Source: Alphaproteobacteria bacterium
GTDB taxonomy: Bacteria > Pseudomonadota > Alphaproteobacteria > GCA-002720895
DNA length: 44,271 bases
Reading direction: 5' to 3'
Assembly: GCA_022450705.1 (NCBI GenBank)
Contig: JAKUPP010000007.1
Coordinates: 1-44,271 of the forward strand
In this document: piece by piece, positions 20,290 to 29,886 of the stretch
How the letters are laid out: every line of letters begins with the position of its first letter
Position numbering within the stretch: the first letter of the stretch is position 1
Translations under genes and position numbers: made by a program
The notes under the pieces: model-generated
Database searches by the model: none
What the model was told of the DNA's origin: nothing
The model's input: the letters and a program-made list of their open reading frames with translations, nothing else

Positions 20290-21082
20290 AAAAAATATTT
20301 ACTTTTTTATTTATTAATTTTCCAATTCTATCAAACCTAACTCTCCATTTCCAAAATTCATTTAAACCATATTTATTTCTATCTATTGAAAAGAAAATAA
20401 TTTCTGCCTTACCTATTATGTTTTCAAAAGGTACAAAACCCACATAGTTTAAAACTCTACTATCAATCGAATTATCTCTATTGTCTCCCATTAAAAAAAA
20501 ATTATTTTCAGGAACAGTATATATAATTGTATTATCGCTTGAACCATCATCTCCCTTTAGTTCTCTAATAATATGTTTTCTTCCATTTGGTAAAACTTCA
20601 ATATAATCAAATTCATTTAAATAATTATTATGAACTGCCATAGTTGAATTTTGAACTTTATCTCTTTGAATAATTTTACCATTTATATAAAGAATTCCTT
20701 CTTTAACTTGTATTTTGTCCCCAGGAAGTCCTATTAAAGTTTTTACATAATCAGTCCTATTATCGTTAGGTGTTTTAAAAACTACCACATCCCCTCTTTC
20801 AGGTTTTTTTTCTAAAATTCTTCCTTTAATCAATGGCAATGAAAAAGGTAGTGAGTGCTTGCTATAACCATATTTATATTGCGAAACAAATATGAAATCG
20901 CCTATTAATAATGTCGGTATCATTGATCCTGAAGGTATTGTAAAAGGTTGAAAAAAAAATGTTCTAATAAATAAGGCTATAAAACCAGCGGATATAATTA
21001 TTTTAAAAGCTTCCCACTTACTCTCGCTTGTGAAAACAATATATAAAACTAAAATTATTAATAAAATTATTGAAATTTGCAT
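20276..21082 (-). CDS. lepB: Signal peptidase I
   Basis: 'FTIPSGSMIPTLLIGDFIFV', 'RGDVVVFKTP', 'YVKTLIGLPGDKI', 'FLMGDNRDNSIDSR'. Confidence 0.97.
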   Translation of the reverse strand: MQISIILLIILVLYIVFTSESKWEAFKIIISAGFIALFIRTFFFQPFTIPSGSMIPTLLIGDFIFVSQYKYGYSKHSLPFSLPLIKGRILEKKPERGDVVVFKTPNDNRTDYVKTLIGLPGDKIQVKEGILYINGKIIQRDKVQNSTMAVHNNYLNEFDYIEVLPNGRKHIIRELKGDDGSSDNTIIYTVPENNFFLMGDNRDNSIDSRVLNYVGFVPFENIIGKAEIIFFSIDRNKYGLNEFWKWRVRFDRIGKLINKKVNIFYESS

Positions 21083-21088
21083 ATAAAA

Positions 21089-21487
21089 TTACTTTTTTTG
21101 AAGACTTATAATAACATTAGAAACTACATAGTCTTTTTCATCTGAAATAGAAACATTAATTGTAGTTTTATATCCATTTGGTGTTTTTTTTCTTAAATAT
21201 TCTTGAGCACGATTGCTTAAATCAATGAAAGGTTTACCACTTTTCTCATTTTTTAATGAAATATCTTTAAAAAAAATATGTTTGGTGAATCCTGTACCCA
21301 ATGCTTTTACAAAAGCTTCTTTAGTTGCAAAAGATTTAGCTAATTTATTTGCTTTTAAAACCATTTCTTTATTATTTTTTATTTCGTCATCAGAAAAAAT
21401 TCTTTTTACAAATGAATCTCCGTATTTATCTAATACTTTCTTTACTCTTGATATTTTTAATAAGTCTATTCCAGTCCCTAAAATCAT
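21089..21487 (-). CDS. acpS: Holo-[acyl-carrier-protein] synthase
   Basis: 'GTGIDLLKISRV', 'SFATKEAFVKALGTG', 'VSISDEKDYVVSNVII'. Confidence 0.94.
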   Translation of the reverse strand: MILGTGIDLLKISRVKKVLDKYGDSFVKRIFSDDEIKNNKEMVLKANKLAKSFATKEAFVKALGTGFTKHIFFKDISLKNEKSGKPFIDLSNRAQEYLRKKTPNGYKTTINVSISDEKDYVVSNVIISLQKK

Positions 21488-21492
21488 ATTTA

Positions 21493-22245
21493 CTAAGCTG
21501 ATTTAAGATAAAAATTTTTTTTTCTTGAATTATCTATTATTTTTCTCATTTTTAAAATTGATTTTTTTAAACCAACAAAAACAGCTTCTCCTATTATAAA
21601 ATGTCCAATATTTAACTCAGATATTTCGTTAATCTTAGCAATTTGTTTTACATCTTCATATTTTAAACCATGGCCAGCGTGACACTCTAAATTATTTTTT
21701 TTTGCAAACTCAGCAGATTTTTTTATTTGTCTAAATTCTTCTTTTTTATTTTTTTTATTATCACAAAACTCCCCAGTATGTAATTCAATTGAAAAAGTTC
21801 TTAATTCTTTACAAACTGCAATTTGTTTTATACATGGATCAACAAAAACACTTACTTTAATATTATGATTTTGTAATTTATTTATAATATTAGAAATTTT
21901 TTTTTTATTTTTTAATACATTTAATCCTCCTTCAGTGGTTATTTCTTTTCTTTTTTCAGGGACCAGGCAAACTCTTTTTACTTTTGAATTAATTGCAATT
22001 TTTAACATTTCATGTGTTGGAGCCATTTCTAAATTTAAAGGTATTTTTAGCTTTTTTATTAAATTTTTAATATCTATGTCAGATATATGTCTTCTATCCT
22101 CTCTTAAATGAGCAGTAATATTATCGGCACCGGCATTTTGAGCAATTATAGCAGCTTTTAATGGGTCTGGATGTAAACCTCCTCTAGCATTTCTAATTGT
22201 TGCTACATGGTCTATGTTTATTCCTAGTTTTAATCTAGAACTCAT
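21493..22245 (-). CDS. pdxJ: Pyridoxine 5'-phosphate synthase
   Basis: 'LGINIDHVATIRNARGG', 'ITAHLREDRRHI', 'HAGHGL', 'NIGHFIIGEAVF'. Confidence 0.97.
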   Translation of the reverse strand: MSSRLKLGINIDHVATIRNARGGLHPDPLKAAIIAQNAGADNITAHLREDRRHISDIDIKNLIKKLKIPLNLEMAPTHEMLKIAINSKVKRVCLVPEKRKEITTEGGLNVLKNKKKISNIINKLQNHNIKVSVFVDPCIKQIAVCKELRTFSIELHTGEFCDNKKNKKEEFRQIKKSAEFAKKNNLECHAGHGLKYEDVKQIAKINEISELNIGHFIIGEAVFVGLKKSILKMRKIIDNSRKKNFYLKSA

Positions 22246-24372
22246 CTAATCGCCTTTAATTCTATTTACAGATGAAACAGAGTCTAGTGATCTGATAGAA
22301 GCTATTATATTAGTAAAATGGTTTAAATTTTTTACTTTAACATCTACTAACATCTCAAAAAAAGTTTTTTTTCTTGATGTTAATTTCAAATTAATAATAT
22401 TGCCTTTATTATGACCTATAGCAGATGCAATTTCACCTAAACTTCCTGGCTCATTAATTACTATTATCATTATTCTGCCTACATAATCCTCTAAACTAAC
22501 TTTTTTACTATCCCATGAAAGAGAGATAATATTGTTTTTCTTATATTTAGCAATTTCGTTGCAATCAATTGTATGAACAGAAACTCCTTTACCTTTAATC
22601 ATTGTTCCAATAATTCTATCACCTGGCATCGGACAACAGCATTTAGAATAATTAATAGCTACACCTGAAAGCAATCCTTTTATTGGAATAGAATCTTTTT
22701 TTCTATTTTTAGTATTTTTTATATCAGATTTCTTGGTAACTTTTTTTAAAGTTGGATAAATTGCATGGACGACCTTAAGTGGATCAAAATTACCTTTTCC
22801 AATTCTAAAGTATAAATCTTCAATTGAAGATAATTTAAAATAGCTTAATGTTTGTTTTAAATTAGTTTCATCAAAATTTTTATTATTTTTAGTAAAAAAA
22901 TGTTTAAGAATTTTTAAACCTAAAATTGAATATTCTTTATATTCCTTTGTTTTTATAAACTTTTTTATTCTACTCTTTGCTTTAGGAGTTTGAACAAAAT
23001 GAGACCAATTTGGTGATGGATTGTGTGATTTTGATTTTATTATTTCTACTTGATCACCATTTTTCAAATAATTCTTTAAAGGTGTAATTTTACCATTAAC
23101 TTTTGCACCAGCACAAATATCTCCAAGTTTTGTATGTACAGCATAAGCAAAATCTATAGGTGTAGATTTTTCAGGTAAAGCAATAAGATCCCCTTTTGGT
23201 GTAAAACAAAAAACTTGATCTTTATACATTTCCATCTTTGTATTCTCAAGAAAATCGTCAGGCTCAGATGAGGTTTCGACTATATCAACTAATTCTCTCA
23301 ACCATTTATATTTTTTTCCTTCTTGTAAATTTAAATTATTTTTGTATTGCCAGTGAGCTGCTACTCCTAATTCAGCTACTTTTTCCATTTCTTTAGTTCT
23401 AATTTGAATTTCAATTTTCTGACGAGCTGGACCAAATATTGATGTGTGAATAGACTTGTATCCGTTTTGTTTTGGTAAACTTATATAATCTTTGAATCTA
23501 CCTGGTACTATAGGATAGCTTGTATGAATTGCTTTAAGGCATAAATAACACTGGTCTATATCATTTACAATTATTCTAAAAGCCATTACGTCAGATAATT
23601 GTTCAAAACTAATATTTTTCTTTTTCATTTTTTTCCATATAGAAAACGGATTTTTTTCTCTTCCAAGAATTTCTGCTTCAATATCAGATTTTTTTAATAC
23701 ATTTTGTAATTGTTGAATAATTAATTTAATATTATTTTTCCCTTGAGATTTAAGAAAATTTATCCTTTTTATAATTGTAGATTTAACATCAGGATTTAAT
23801 TCTTCAAAAGCTAGGTCTTCTAATTCGTCCTTTATTTGACGAATACCTATTCTGTCAGCTAAAGGTGCGAAAATTTCAAGTGTTTCATTAGAAATCTTTT
23901 TCTTTTTAATATCATCTTTTAAGTATTTTATAGTTCTCATATTATGCAATCTGTCAGCTAATTTTACAAAAAGAACTCTAATATCCCCAGAAATTGCTAA
24001 AATAAATTTTCTTAAATTTTCTACTTGTTTATTTTTATTAGATTGCTGAAGAGTAATTTTTGATAATTTTGTTACTCCATCAACTAAATTAGCTACTTCT
24101 AAACCAAAATTTCTCTTTAGTTCTTCTTTAGTTGCTAAAGTATCTTCAATAACATCATGTAGTAAACCAGTTATAATTGAGTTTTCATCTAATTTCATTT
24201 GAGCCAATATGTTAGCAACTTCAAATGGATGAGAAAAAAATGGATCGCCAGATGCTCTCGTTTGAGCACCATGAGCTTTTTTTCCAAAATCATATGCCTT
24301 GTTTATATTTTTAACATTTAATTTTGGAAAATAATTCTTTACTTTCTCAACTAATTTTGTTTGTTCACCCAT
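22246..24372 (-). CDS. RelA/SpoT-family (p)ppGpp synthetase/hydrolase
   Basis: HD domain 'GLLHDVIEDT...LADRLHNMRT', synthetase 'GYKSIHTSIFGP..KIEIQIRT', TGS 'TPIDFAYAVHTKLGDIC', C-terminal ACT. Confidence 0.97.
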   Translation of the reverse strand: MGEQTKLVEKVKNYFPKLNVKNINKAYDFGKKAHGAQTRASGDPFFSHPFEVANILAQMKLDENSIITGLLHDVIEDTLATKEELKRNFGLEVANLVDGVTKLSKITLQQSNKNKQVENLRKFILAISGDIRVLFVKLADRLHNMRTIKYLKDDIKKKKISNETLEIFAPLADRIGIRQIKDELEDLAFEELNPDVKSTIIKRINFLKSQGKNNIKLIIQQLQNVLKKSDIEAEILGREKNPFSIWKKMKKKNISFEQLSDVMAFRIIVNDIDQCYLCLKAIHTSYPIVPGRFKDYISLPKQNGYKSIHTSIFGPARQKIEIQIRTKEMEKVAELGVAAHWQYKNNLNLQEGKKYKWLRELVDIVETSSEPDDFLENTKMEMYKDQVFCFTPKGDLIALPEKSTPIDFAYAVHTKLGDICAGAKVNGKITPLKNYLKNGDQVEIIKSKSHNPSPNWSHFVQTPKAKSRIKKFIKTKEYKEYSILGLKILKHFFTKNNKNFDETNLKQTLSYFKLSSIEDLYFRIGKGNFDPLKVVHAIYPTLKKVTKKSDIKNTKNRKKDSIPIKGLLSGVAINYSKCCCPMPGDRIIGTMIKGKGVSVHTIDCNEIAKYKKNNIISLSWDSKKVSLEDYVGRIMIIVINEPGSLGEIASAIGHNKGNIINLKLTSRKKTFFEMLVDVKVKNLNHFTNIIASIRSLDSVSSVNRIKGD

Positions 24373-24455
24373 TTTTTTTTACTTTATTATAATATAAATA
24401 ATAAAATTTACTTTCATTACAAATTTTAAGAATTTTATTTAAGATTAAATTTAAC

Positions 24456-24719
24456 TTACTTGTCTTTATCTGCTTCTAATTCTTCTAGTAAAGCTGTATT
24501 TTTTTGAAAAGATTTAACTAGTTCTAACTTTAAATAATTTAAAGGTATTTTTTCCTGAGCAATTTCTCTTAGCGCGATAACTGTATTTTTATCATTTTCC
24601 TTATCTAAATCTGTAGATTCACCTTGATTTAATTCTTTTGACCTTTGAGATGCATATAGAACTAAATCAAAAGGATTTGATATTTTTTTAATACAATCTT
24701 CTATTGTGACTCTTGCCAT
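24456..24719 (-). CDS. rpoZ: DNA-directed RNA polymerase omega subunit
   Basis: 'MARVTIEDCIKKI.NPFDLVLYASQRSKEL', 'KNTVIALREIA'; upstream of rsh. Confidence 0.9.
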   Translation of the reverse strand: MARVTIEDCIKKISNPFDLVLYASQRSKELNQGESTDLDKENDKNTVIALREIAQEKIPLNYLKLELVKSFQKNTALLEELEADKDK

Positions 24720-24760
24720 GGTTAAAGCTTTAATTTAATAAAAATTTTCATCTAATCAAC

Positions 24761-25258
24761 TTATTTCTCAGATATTTTTAATATTTTTTGCCCATCTTTT
24801 ATATTATTTATTAATTCTTGTATTCCCTTCTTTTTAATTGGATGTACCCATTTTGGGTTTAATTCATTCAATGGAAGTAATACGAATGATCTTTTGTGCA
24901 TCCTAGGATGAGGGGTAATTAATTCATTTTTTTTATAAATTATTTTCTTTTTATAGTCAATAATATCTAAATCTATTATTCTAGCTTCATTTTTTTTTTC
25001 CCTTATTCTTCCAAAATTTTGTTCTATATTGAGGATAAAATTCAATAAATCCAACGGAGACTTATTAGTGCTTATTTCAATAACAGCATTTACAAACCAC
25101 GGTTGATTTGATACAGGAACAGGTTCGCTTTTATACCACGAGGAAAGTTTAGAAATGTTTAATTCCTTCTTTATTACTTCAAGAGCCTTCTTACAGTTTT
25201 GCAATGGGGTTTCGTTATTCTTCCCATTTAAATTGGATCCAATACCTATATATATCAA
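24761..25258 (-). CDS. folK: 2-amino-4-hydroxy-6-hydroxymethyldihydropteridine diphosphokinase
   Basis: 'IGIGSNL', 'NQPWFVNAVIEI', 'REKKNEARIIDLDIIDY', 'LITPHPRMHKRSFVLLPL'. Confidence 0.95.
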   Translation of the reverse strand: MIYIGIGSNLNGKNNETPLQNCKKALEVIKKELNISKLSSWYKSEPVPVSNQPWFVNAVIEISTNKSPLDLLNFILNIEQNFGRIREKKNEARIIDLDIIDYKKKIIYKKNELITPHPRMHKRSFVLLPLNELNPKWVHPIKKKGIQELINNIKDGQKILKISEK

Positions 25259-25275
25259 TGTGCAACTTTAAAAAA

Positions 25276-25725
25276 TTAAATTAACTTTTTTTGTATTTTC
25301 CATTCTTTTTCTTTTTTTATTTGCCTTTTATCGTATTTCTTTTTTCCCTCACCTATCGCTATTAACAATTTAGCAAAACCTTTTGAAGTAAAATAAATTC
25401 TTAAAGGAACTAATGTGGTTCCTCTTTTATTTATACTTCCTAACATTTTCTTTATCTCTTTTTTTTTAAATAATAGTTTTCTTGTTCTGCTAACTTCATG
25501 ATTTAAAATACCAGAAGATAAATATTGGGGAATACTTGAGTTTTTTAAATAAATTTCTCCGTTTTCTTGGCTAATAAACGCATGCGAAATGTCAGCACGA
25601 TTATTTCTTAATGATTTAACCTCGCTTCCTTTCAAAACAATCCCTGCCTCAAACTTATCGCCAATTTTATAATCGTAACCTGCGCGTCGATTTGTTGCTA
25701 TAGAATTATTTTTTTTCTTTAACAT
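25276..25725 (-). CDS. smpB: SsrA-binding protein
   Basis: 'ATNRRAGYDYKIGDKFEAGIVLKGSEVKSLR', 'GEGKKKYDKRQIKKEKEW'. Confidence 0.96.
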   Translation of the reverse strand: MLKKKNNSIATNRRAGYDYKIGDKFEAGIVLKGSEVKSLRNNRADISHAFISQENGEIYLKNSSIPQYLSSGILNHEVSRTRKLLFKKKEIKKMLGSINKRGTTLVPLRIYFTSKGFAKLLIAIGEGKKKYDKRQIKKEKEWKIQKKLI

Positions 25726-26610
25726 TTATTTTTTCATTGGTTTAATTTTTAAATTAGTTAAAACAGCTTTAATTTCCTTTTTAGTATTAGAAGAAATACT
25801 TACTAAAGGCAATCTAAGTTCGTTTAAACATATTTTTAAAAGCGAAGCGGCATATTTTACAGGGCCAGGACTTGTTTCTAAAAAAAGTGCGTTATGTAAA
25901 GGAAAAAGTAATGAATTTATAGATTGAACTTTTTTTAATTCACCTTTTTGCCATGCTTTATGAAGATCTGAACACATTTTTGGGGCAATATTTGCTGTAA
26001 CTGAAATGCATCCTTGACCTCCTTGAGATAAAAATGGCACAATAGTTCCATCTTCACCAGAAATCTGACAAAAATTCTTAGTAATATTTTTAGCGGTTAA
26101 TAAAGGCCTTGTAAGATCGTTAGAAGAATCTTTTACTCCTATTATATTTTTTAATTTTGCTAATTTTGTCATTGTTTCAATATTAATATCGACAACACTT
26201 CTTCCTGGAATGTTGTAAATAATTATAGGTAAATCGCAACTATCATTAATAGATTTAAAATGTTGATACAGACCTTCTTGAGTAGGTTTGTTGTAGTAAG
26301 GAGTTACAACTAAAGCTGCATCTGCGCCAGATTCTTTTGAAAACTTAGTTAGGCTTATAGCCTCATCTGTTGAATTTGAACCAGTTCCAGCAATTACAGG
26401 AACCCTTTTATTGGCTGCTTCAACACATAAGTCTATTACTCTTTCATGTTCTTGATGCGTCAATGTAGGGGATTCGCCCGTTGTTCCACAAGGAACAAGG
26501 CCATGTGACCCTTGTTTTATTTGCCATTCAACAAAGTCTTGAAAAGCTTTTTCATCTATTTCACCATTTTTTAATGGTGTTATTAATGCAGTTATTGATC
26601 CTTTAAACAT
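25726..26610 (-). CDS. dapA: 4-hydroxy-tetrahydrodipicolinate synthase
   Basis: 'VPCGTTGESPTLTHQEH', 'VIAGTGSNSTDEAI', 'IIIYNIPGRSVVDI', 'GVKDSS'. Confidence 0.96.
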   Translation of the reverse strand: MFKGSITALITPLKNGEIDEKAFQDFVEWQIKQGSHGLVPCGTTGESPTLTHQEHERVIDLCVEAANKRVPVIAGTGSNSTDEAISLTKFSKESGADAALVVTPYYNKPTQEGLYQHFKSINDSCDLPIIIYNIPGRSVVDINIETMTKLAKLKNIIGVKDSSNDLTRPLLTAKNITKNFCQISGEDGTIVPFLSQGGQGCISVTANIAPKMCSDLHKAWQKGELKKVQSINSLLFPLHNALFLETSPGPVKYAASLLKICLNELRLPLVSISSNTKKEIKAVLTNLKIKPMKK

Positions 26611-26682
26611 TTAAAAAAATATAAAATATTATAAGATATAGAGTTTTATTTAGTTTCATTTAGTATAAAAACAAATTAAAAA

Positions 26683-28722
26683 ATGTTCAAAAACGTTTTA
26701 ATATTTTTTTCCATATCATTATTTTTTTTTTCAACATCTGAACTTAAAAGTTTAACAAAAAATCAAGTTTTAGAAATAAAACAAAAAGTTAATATTGTTA
26801 GTTCAATTGTAACAAAATCTAGAATTAAAAAATCTAAATTTAATATTGAAAAGTACAAAAAATCTAAAGTTGTTTTTAATGCAATTAAAAAAAAGAGATG
26901 GAATGAAGCAAATAAATTAGCAAAAAATAATGAGGTTCTTATAAAAATAGTAGATTGGCACTTTTTAAAACAAAATAACAGTTCAAAATTCTTCTCAAAA
27001 ACAAATAATTTTATTAAAGAAAATCCTGATTGGCCTCAAAAAAAACTTTTTAGAAAAAAAATAGAATTGTTCATTGATAACAATTTATCTAATAAAGAGA
27101 TTATTCGATTCTTTGAAGAAAATCCTCCTTTAAGCACAAAAGGAGCGGTAAATTATATAGATGCTTTAAGAAAAGAAAATGGAATGGATAGTGTTAAAGA
27201 TATTGCAAGAAAAACTTGGATTGAAAGAAAATTTACCAAAAGACAAAGCAAGGACTTCTATAAAAAATATAAAAATATTTTAAGGGTACAAGACCATATT
27301 GAAAGAATTGAAAAATTAACATGGATTGGAAGAAGTTATGAAGCAAGAAGAATGTTGCCTTTAGTCAGCAAGAATAAAAGAAACTTATATAATGCAAAAA
27401 TTATTCTAAGAAGAAGAGCTGGAAACGCCGATCATGCTGTTTCTTTAATAAACAAAGAACTATTAAGTGATCCAGGAATAATATACGAAAGATTAAGATG
27501 GCGAAGAAAAAGTAAATTATATAAAACAGCTTTTGAACTAATAGATCCATTACCTAATAATTTGAAATACGAAAAAAAATGGTGGCTTGAAATTTCGATT
27601 ATAGTAAGAAAATTAATTGAAAATAAAGAATATCAAAAAGCTTATAATTTAATCAAAGATTTTAGTTCAAAATCTAGTGATTTAATTTCAGAATCAGAAT
27701 GGTATGCGGGATGGATTGCGTATGAATTTTTAAATTTAGATCCTCAAATTTATATTAATCATTTTTTAAATTCTTATGAAAATACTACGCACAAAGGTGA
27801 AAAAGCAAAATCGGCATATTGGGCAGGTAGATCATATGAAAAAATAAATGATAAAGAACTAAGCGTTTTATGGTATACAAATTCATCAAAATTTGTAACG
27901 GAATTTTATGGACAATTAAGTTTTGAAAAAATTAAAAATAACAAACCTTTAATAACTAATGAAGAACTTTATGGGAAAAATCTTTTTATTAAAGAAGATC
28001 TTAACTTCGTTAAAAGTGATATTTATAAAGCTTCTGAATTAATTTTAGCAAATGGGACAAGAAAAAATGCAAAAGTATTTATTTCCAGTTTAATTTATAA
28101 TAGTAAAAGTCCTGGGCAATTACAAATAATAGCAAAATTATCAAAAGACTTTGATAGGTTGGATTTAGCAATTAAAGCAGCCAAATATGCTCAAAAAAAG
28201 AATATATATTTATATCACTATGCATATCCTCAGCTAACTAATTATAAAAATATTTATAAAGATGTTGAAAAAGAATTAGTATATGGGGTAATAAAACAAG
28301 AAAGTGCTTTTGATCCTAAAGCTATAAGTAGAGTTGGTGCAAGAGGTATGATGCAAGTTATGCCTGCTACAGCAAGTAAGATTTCAAAAAAAATAAAACT
28401 AAATTATTCAAAAGAAAGATTAACTAGCGACCCAGAATATAATATTAAGCTTGGATCTTATTATTTATATTCTTTAGCGGAAGAATACGACTCATATATA
28501 TTGGCACTTGTTGGGTATAACGCTGGTCCAAGAAGAATAAAAAGATGGGTAAAAAAGTTTGGCGATCCAAGAAAAAAAAACATAGATGCTGTTAGTTGGA
28601 TTGAAAAGATTCCAATAAAAGAAACAAGGCTATATGTAAAAATTGTTTTATCTAATTTACAGGTTTATAGGCAAAAGAATCAAAGCAGTAAAAATTTGAG
28701 CATTTTTTCAAAGAAAGATTGA
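26683..28722 (+). CDS. Soluble lytic murein transglycosylase (Slt-like)
   Basis: Long superhelical N-terminus, C-terminal 'YGVIKQESAFDPKAISRVGARGMMQVMPATA', 'ALVGYNAGPRRIKRWV'. Confidence 0.92.
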   Translation: MFKNVLIFFSISLFFFSTSELKSLTKNQVLEIKQKVNIVSSIVTKSRIKKSKFNIEKYKKSKVVFNAIKKKRWNEANKLAKNNEVLIKIVDWHFLKQNNSSKFFSKTNNFIKENPDWPQKKLFRKKIELFIDNNLSNKEIIRFFEENPPLSTKGAVNYIDALRKENGMDSVKDIARKTWIERKFTKRQSKDFYKKYKNILRVQDHIERIEKLTWIGRSYEARRMLPLVSKNKRNLYNAKIILRRRAGNADHAVSLINKELLSDPGIIYERLRWRRKSKLYKTAFELIDPLPNNLKYEKKWWLEISIIVRKLIENKEYQKAYNLIKDFSSKSSDLISESEWYAGWIAYEFLNLDPQIYINHFLNSYENTTHKGEKAKSAYWAGRSYEKINDKELSVLWYTNSSKFVTEFYGQLSFEKIKNNKPLITNEELYGKNLFIKEDLNFVKSDIYKASELILANGTRKNAKVFISSLIYNSKSPGQLQIIAKLSKDFDRLDLAIKAAKYAQKKNIYLYHYAYPQLTNYKNIYKDVEKELVYGVIKQESAFDPKAISRVGARGMMQVMPATASKISKKIKLNYSKERLTSDPEYNIKLGSYYLYSLAEEYDSYILALVGYNAGPRRIKRWVKKFGDPRKKNIDAVSWIEKIPIKETRLYVKIVLSNLQVYRQKNQSSKNLSIFSKKD

Positions 28723-29853
28723 ATTCAATTTTTTAATACCTTTTATTATATCTTTTTTTGGATATGAATAGCAAAAACGAACATATTTTTTTCCTTCAAT
28801 TGAGTCAAAATCAATACCTGGTGTTAAAACTAAACCATATTTCTTCAATAAATTTTTACACAACTTTTCACTGTCTTTAGATATTTTTGTTATATCTGCA
28901 TATAAATAAAAACTGCCTTCAGGTTTTATAACAGGTTGAAAGCCTATTTTAGGTAAATTTTTATATAGCAACTCCATGTTTTCTCGATATGTATTAACTA
29001 TTTTTTTTAAATATTTATCATAATCCAAAGCTGATAATGCTACATATTGAGATATGGTAGGTGGTGCAACAAATAAATTAGGTGCAAGATTTTTAATAGA
29101 TGTATATAAATTATCTGGACAAATAAGCCATCCAACCCTCCAGCCAGTTAAAAGAAAATATTTTGAAAAGCTATTAATAATAATAGATTCATTGTTGTAT
29201 TTAAAAAAAGTTTCAGTGTTTTCTGAAAAATCTATTCCATGGTAAATTTCATCAGCGATAATTCTTATTTTATTTTTTTTACAAAAAGAAGAAATTTTTT
29301 TTATTTCTTCTTTTTTTATAACTGCTCCTGTTGGATTAAGTGGATTAGAAATTAATAATCCATTTAGATTTTTATATCTACAAATATTTTTAAAATTATA
29401 TTCAAAATTTCTTTCTGAGTTACAAAATATTGGTTTCATTCTTAAATCAAAAGCTTTAATCATATTTTTATATGCAGGATAATTTGGAACTGTGACCCCA
29501 ATAGTATCTCCTTTATCAAAAGCACTTAAAAAAGATAGTATAAAAGCGCCTGAAGAACCAAATGTAATGATAATTTTTTTATGGTCTATTTTGGTTTTAT
29601 GTTTTTTTAAATAATAATTACTTATTTTTTTTTTTAATAAGTCCAAACCTACCGGACTGGTGTAACTTACATTTGTTGTTTTAATTTTATTTAATGCTTC
29701 TTTAAATGCAGAATTCGGTAGTTTTGCTGTTGGTTGCCCAGCTTCAAAATGTATAATTTTTTTTCCTTTTTTACTTAGATTTTGAGCTTCCTCAAATAAA
29801 TCCATTACTATAAATTTTGATACTTGCCCTCTTTTTGATAAAAATTTAAACAT
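28708..29853 (-). CDS. Class I/II PLP-dependent aminotransferase
   Basis: 'HFEAGQPT', 'SNPLNPTGAVIKKEEI', 'ADEIYHGIDF', 'NSFSKYFLLTGWRVGW'. Confidence 0.9.
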   Translation of the reverse strand: MFKFLSKRGQVSKFIVMDLFEEAQNLSKKGKKIIHFEAGQPTAKLPNSAFKEALNKIKTTNVSYTSPVGLDLLKKKISNYYLKKHKTKIDHKKIIITFGSSGAFILSFLSAFDKGDTIGVTVPNYPAYKNMIKAFDLRMKPIFCNSERNFEYNFKNICRYKNLNGLLISNPLNPTGAVIKKEEIKKISSFCKKNKIRIIADEIYHGIDFSENTETFFKYNNESIIINSFSKYFLLTGWRVGWLICPDNLYTSIKNLAPNLFVAPPTISQYVALSALDYDKYLKKIVNTYRENMELLYKNLPKIGFQPVIKPEGSFYLYADITKISKDSEKLCKNLLKKYGLVLTPGIDFDSIEGKKYVRFCYSYPKKDIIKGIKKLNSIFL

Positions 29854-29886
29854 AAAAAATAAAAAAAAAATATACTATTAATCTAT

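Noticed and set aside
24383-24405. AT-only inverted repeat TTTATTAT-aatataa-ATAATAAA between rpoZ and rsh
   Set aside because: Short arms made only of A/T in a very AT-rich spacer; expected by chance and no further support.
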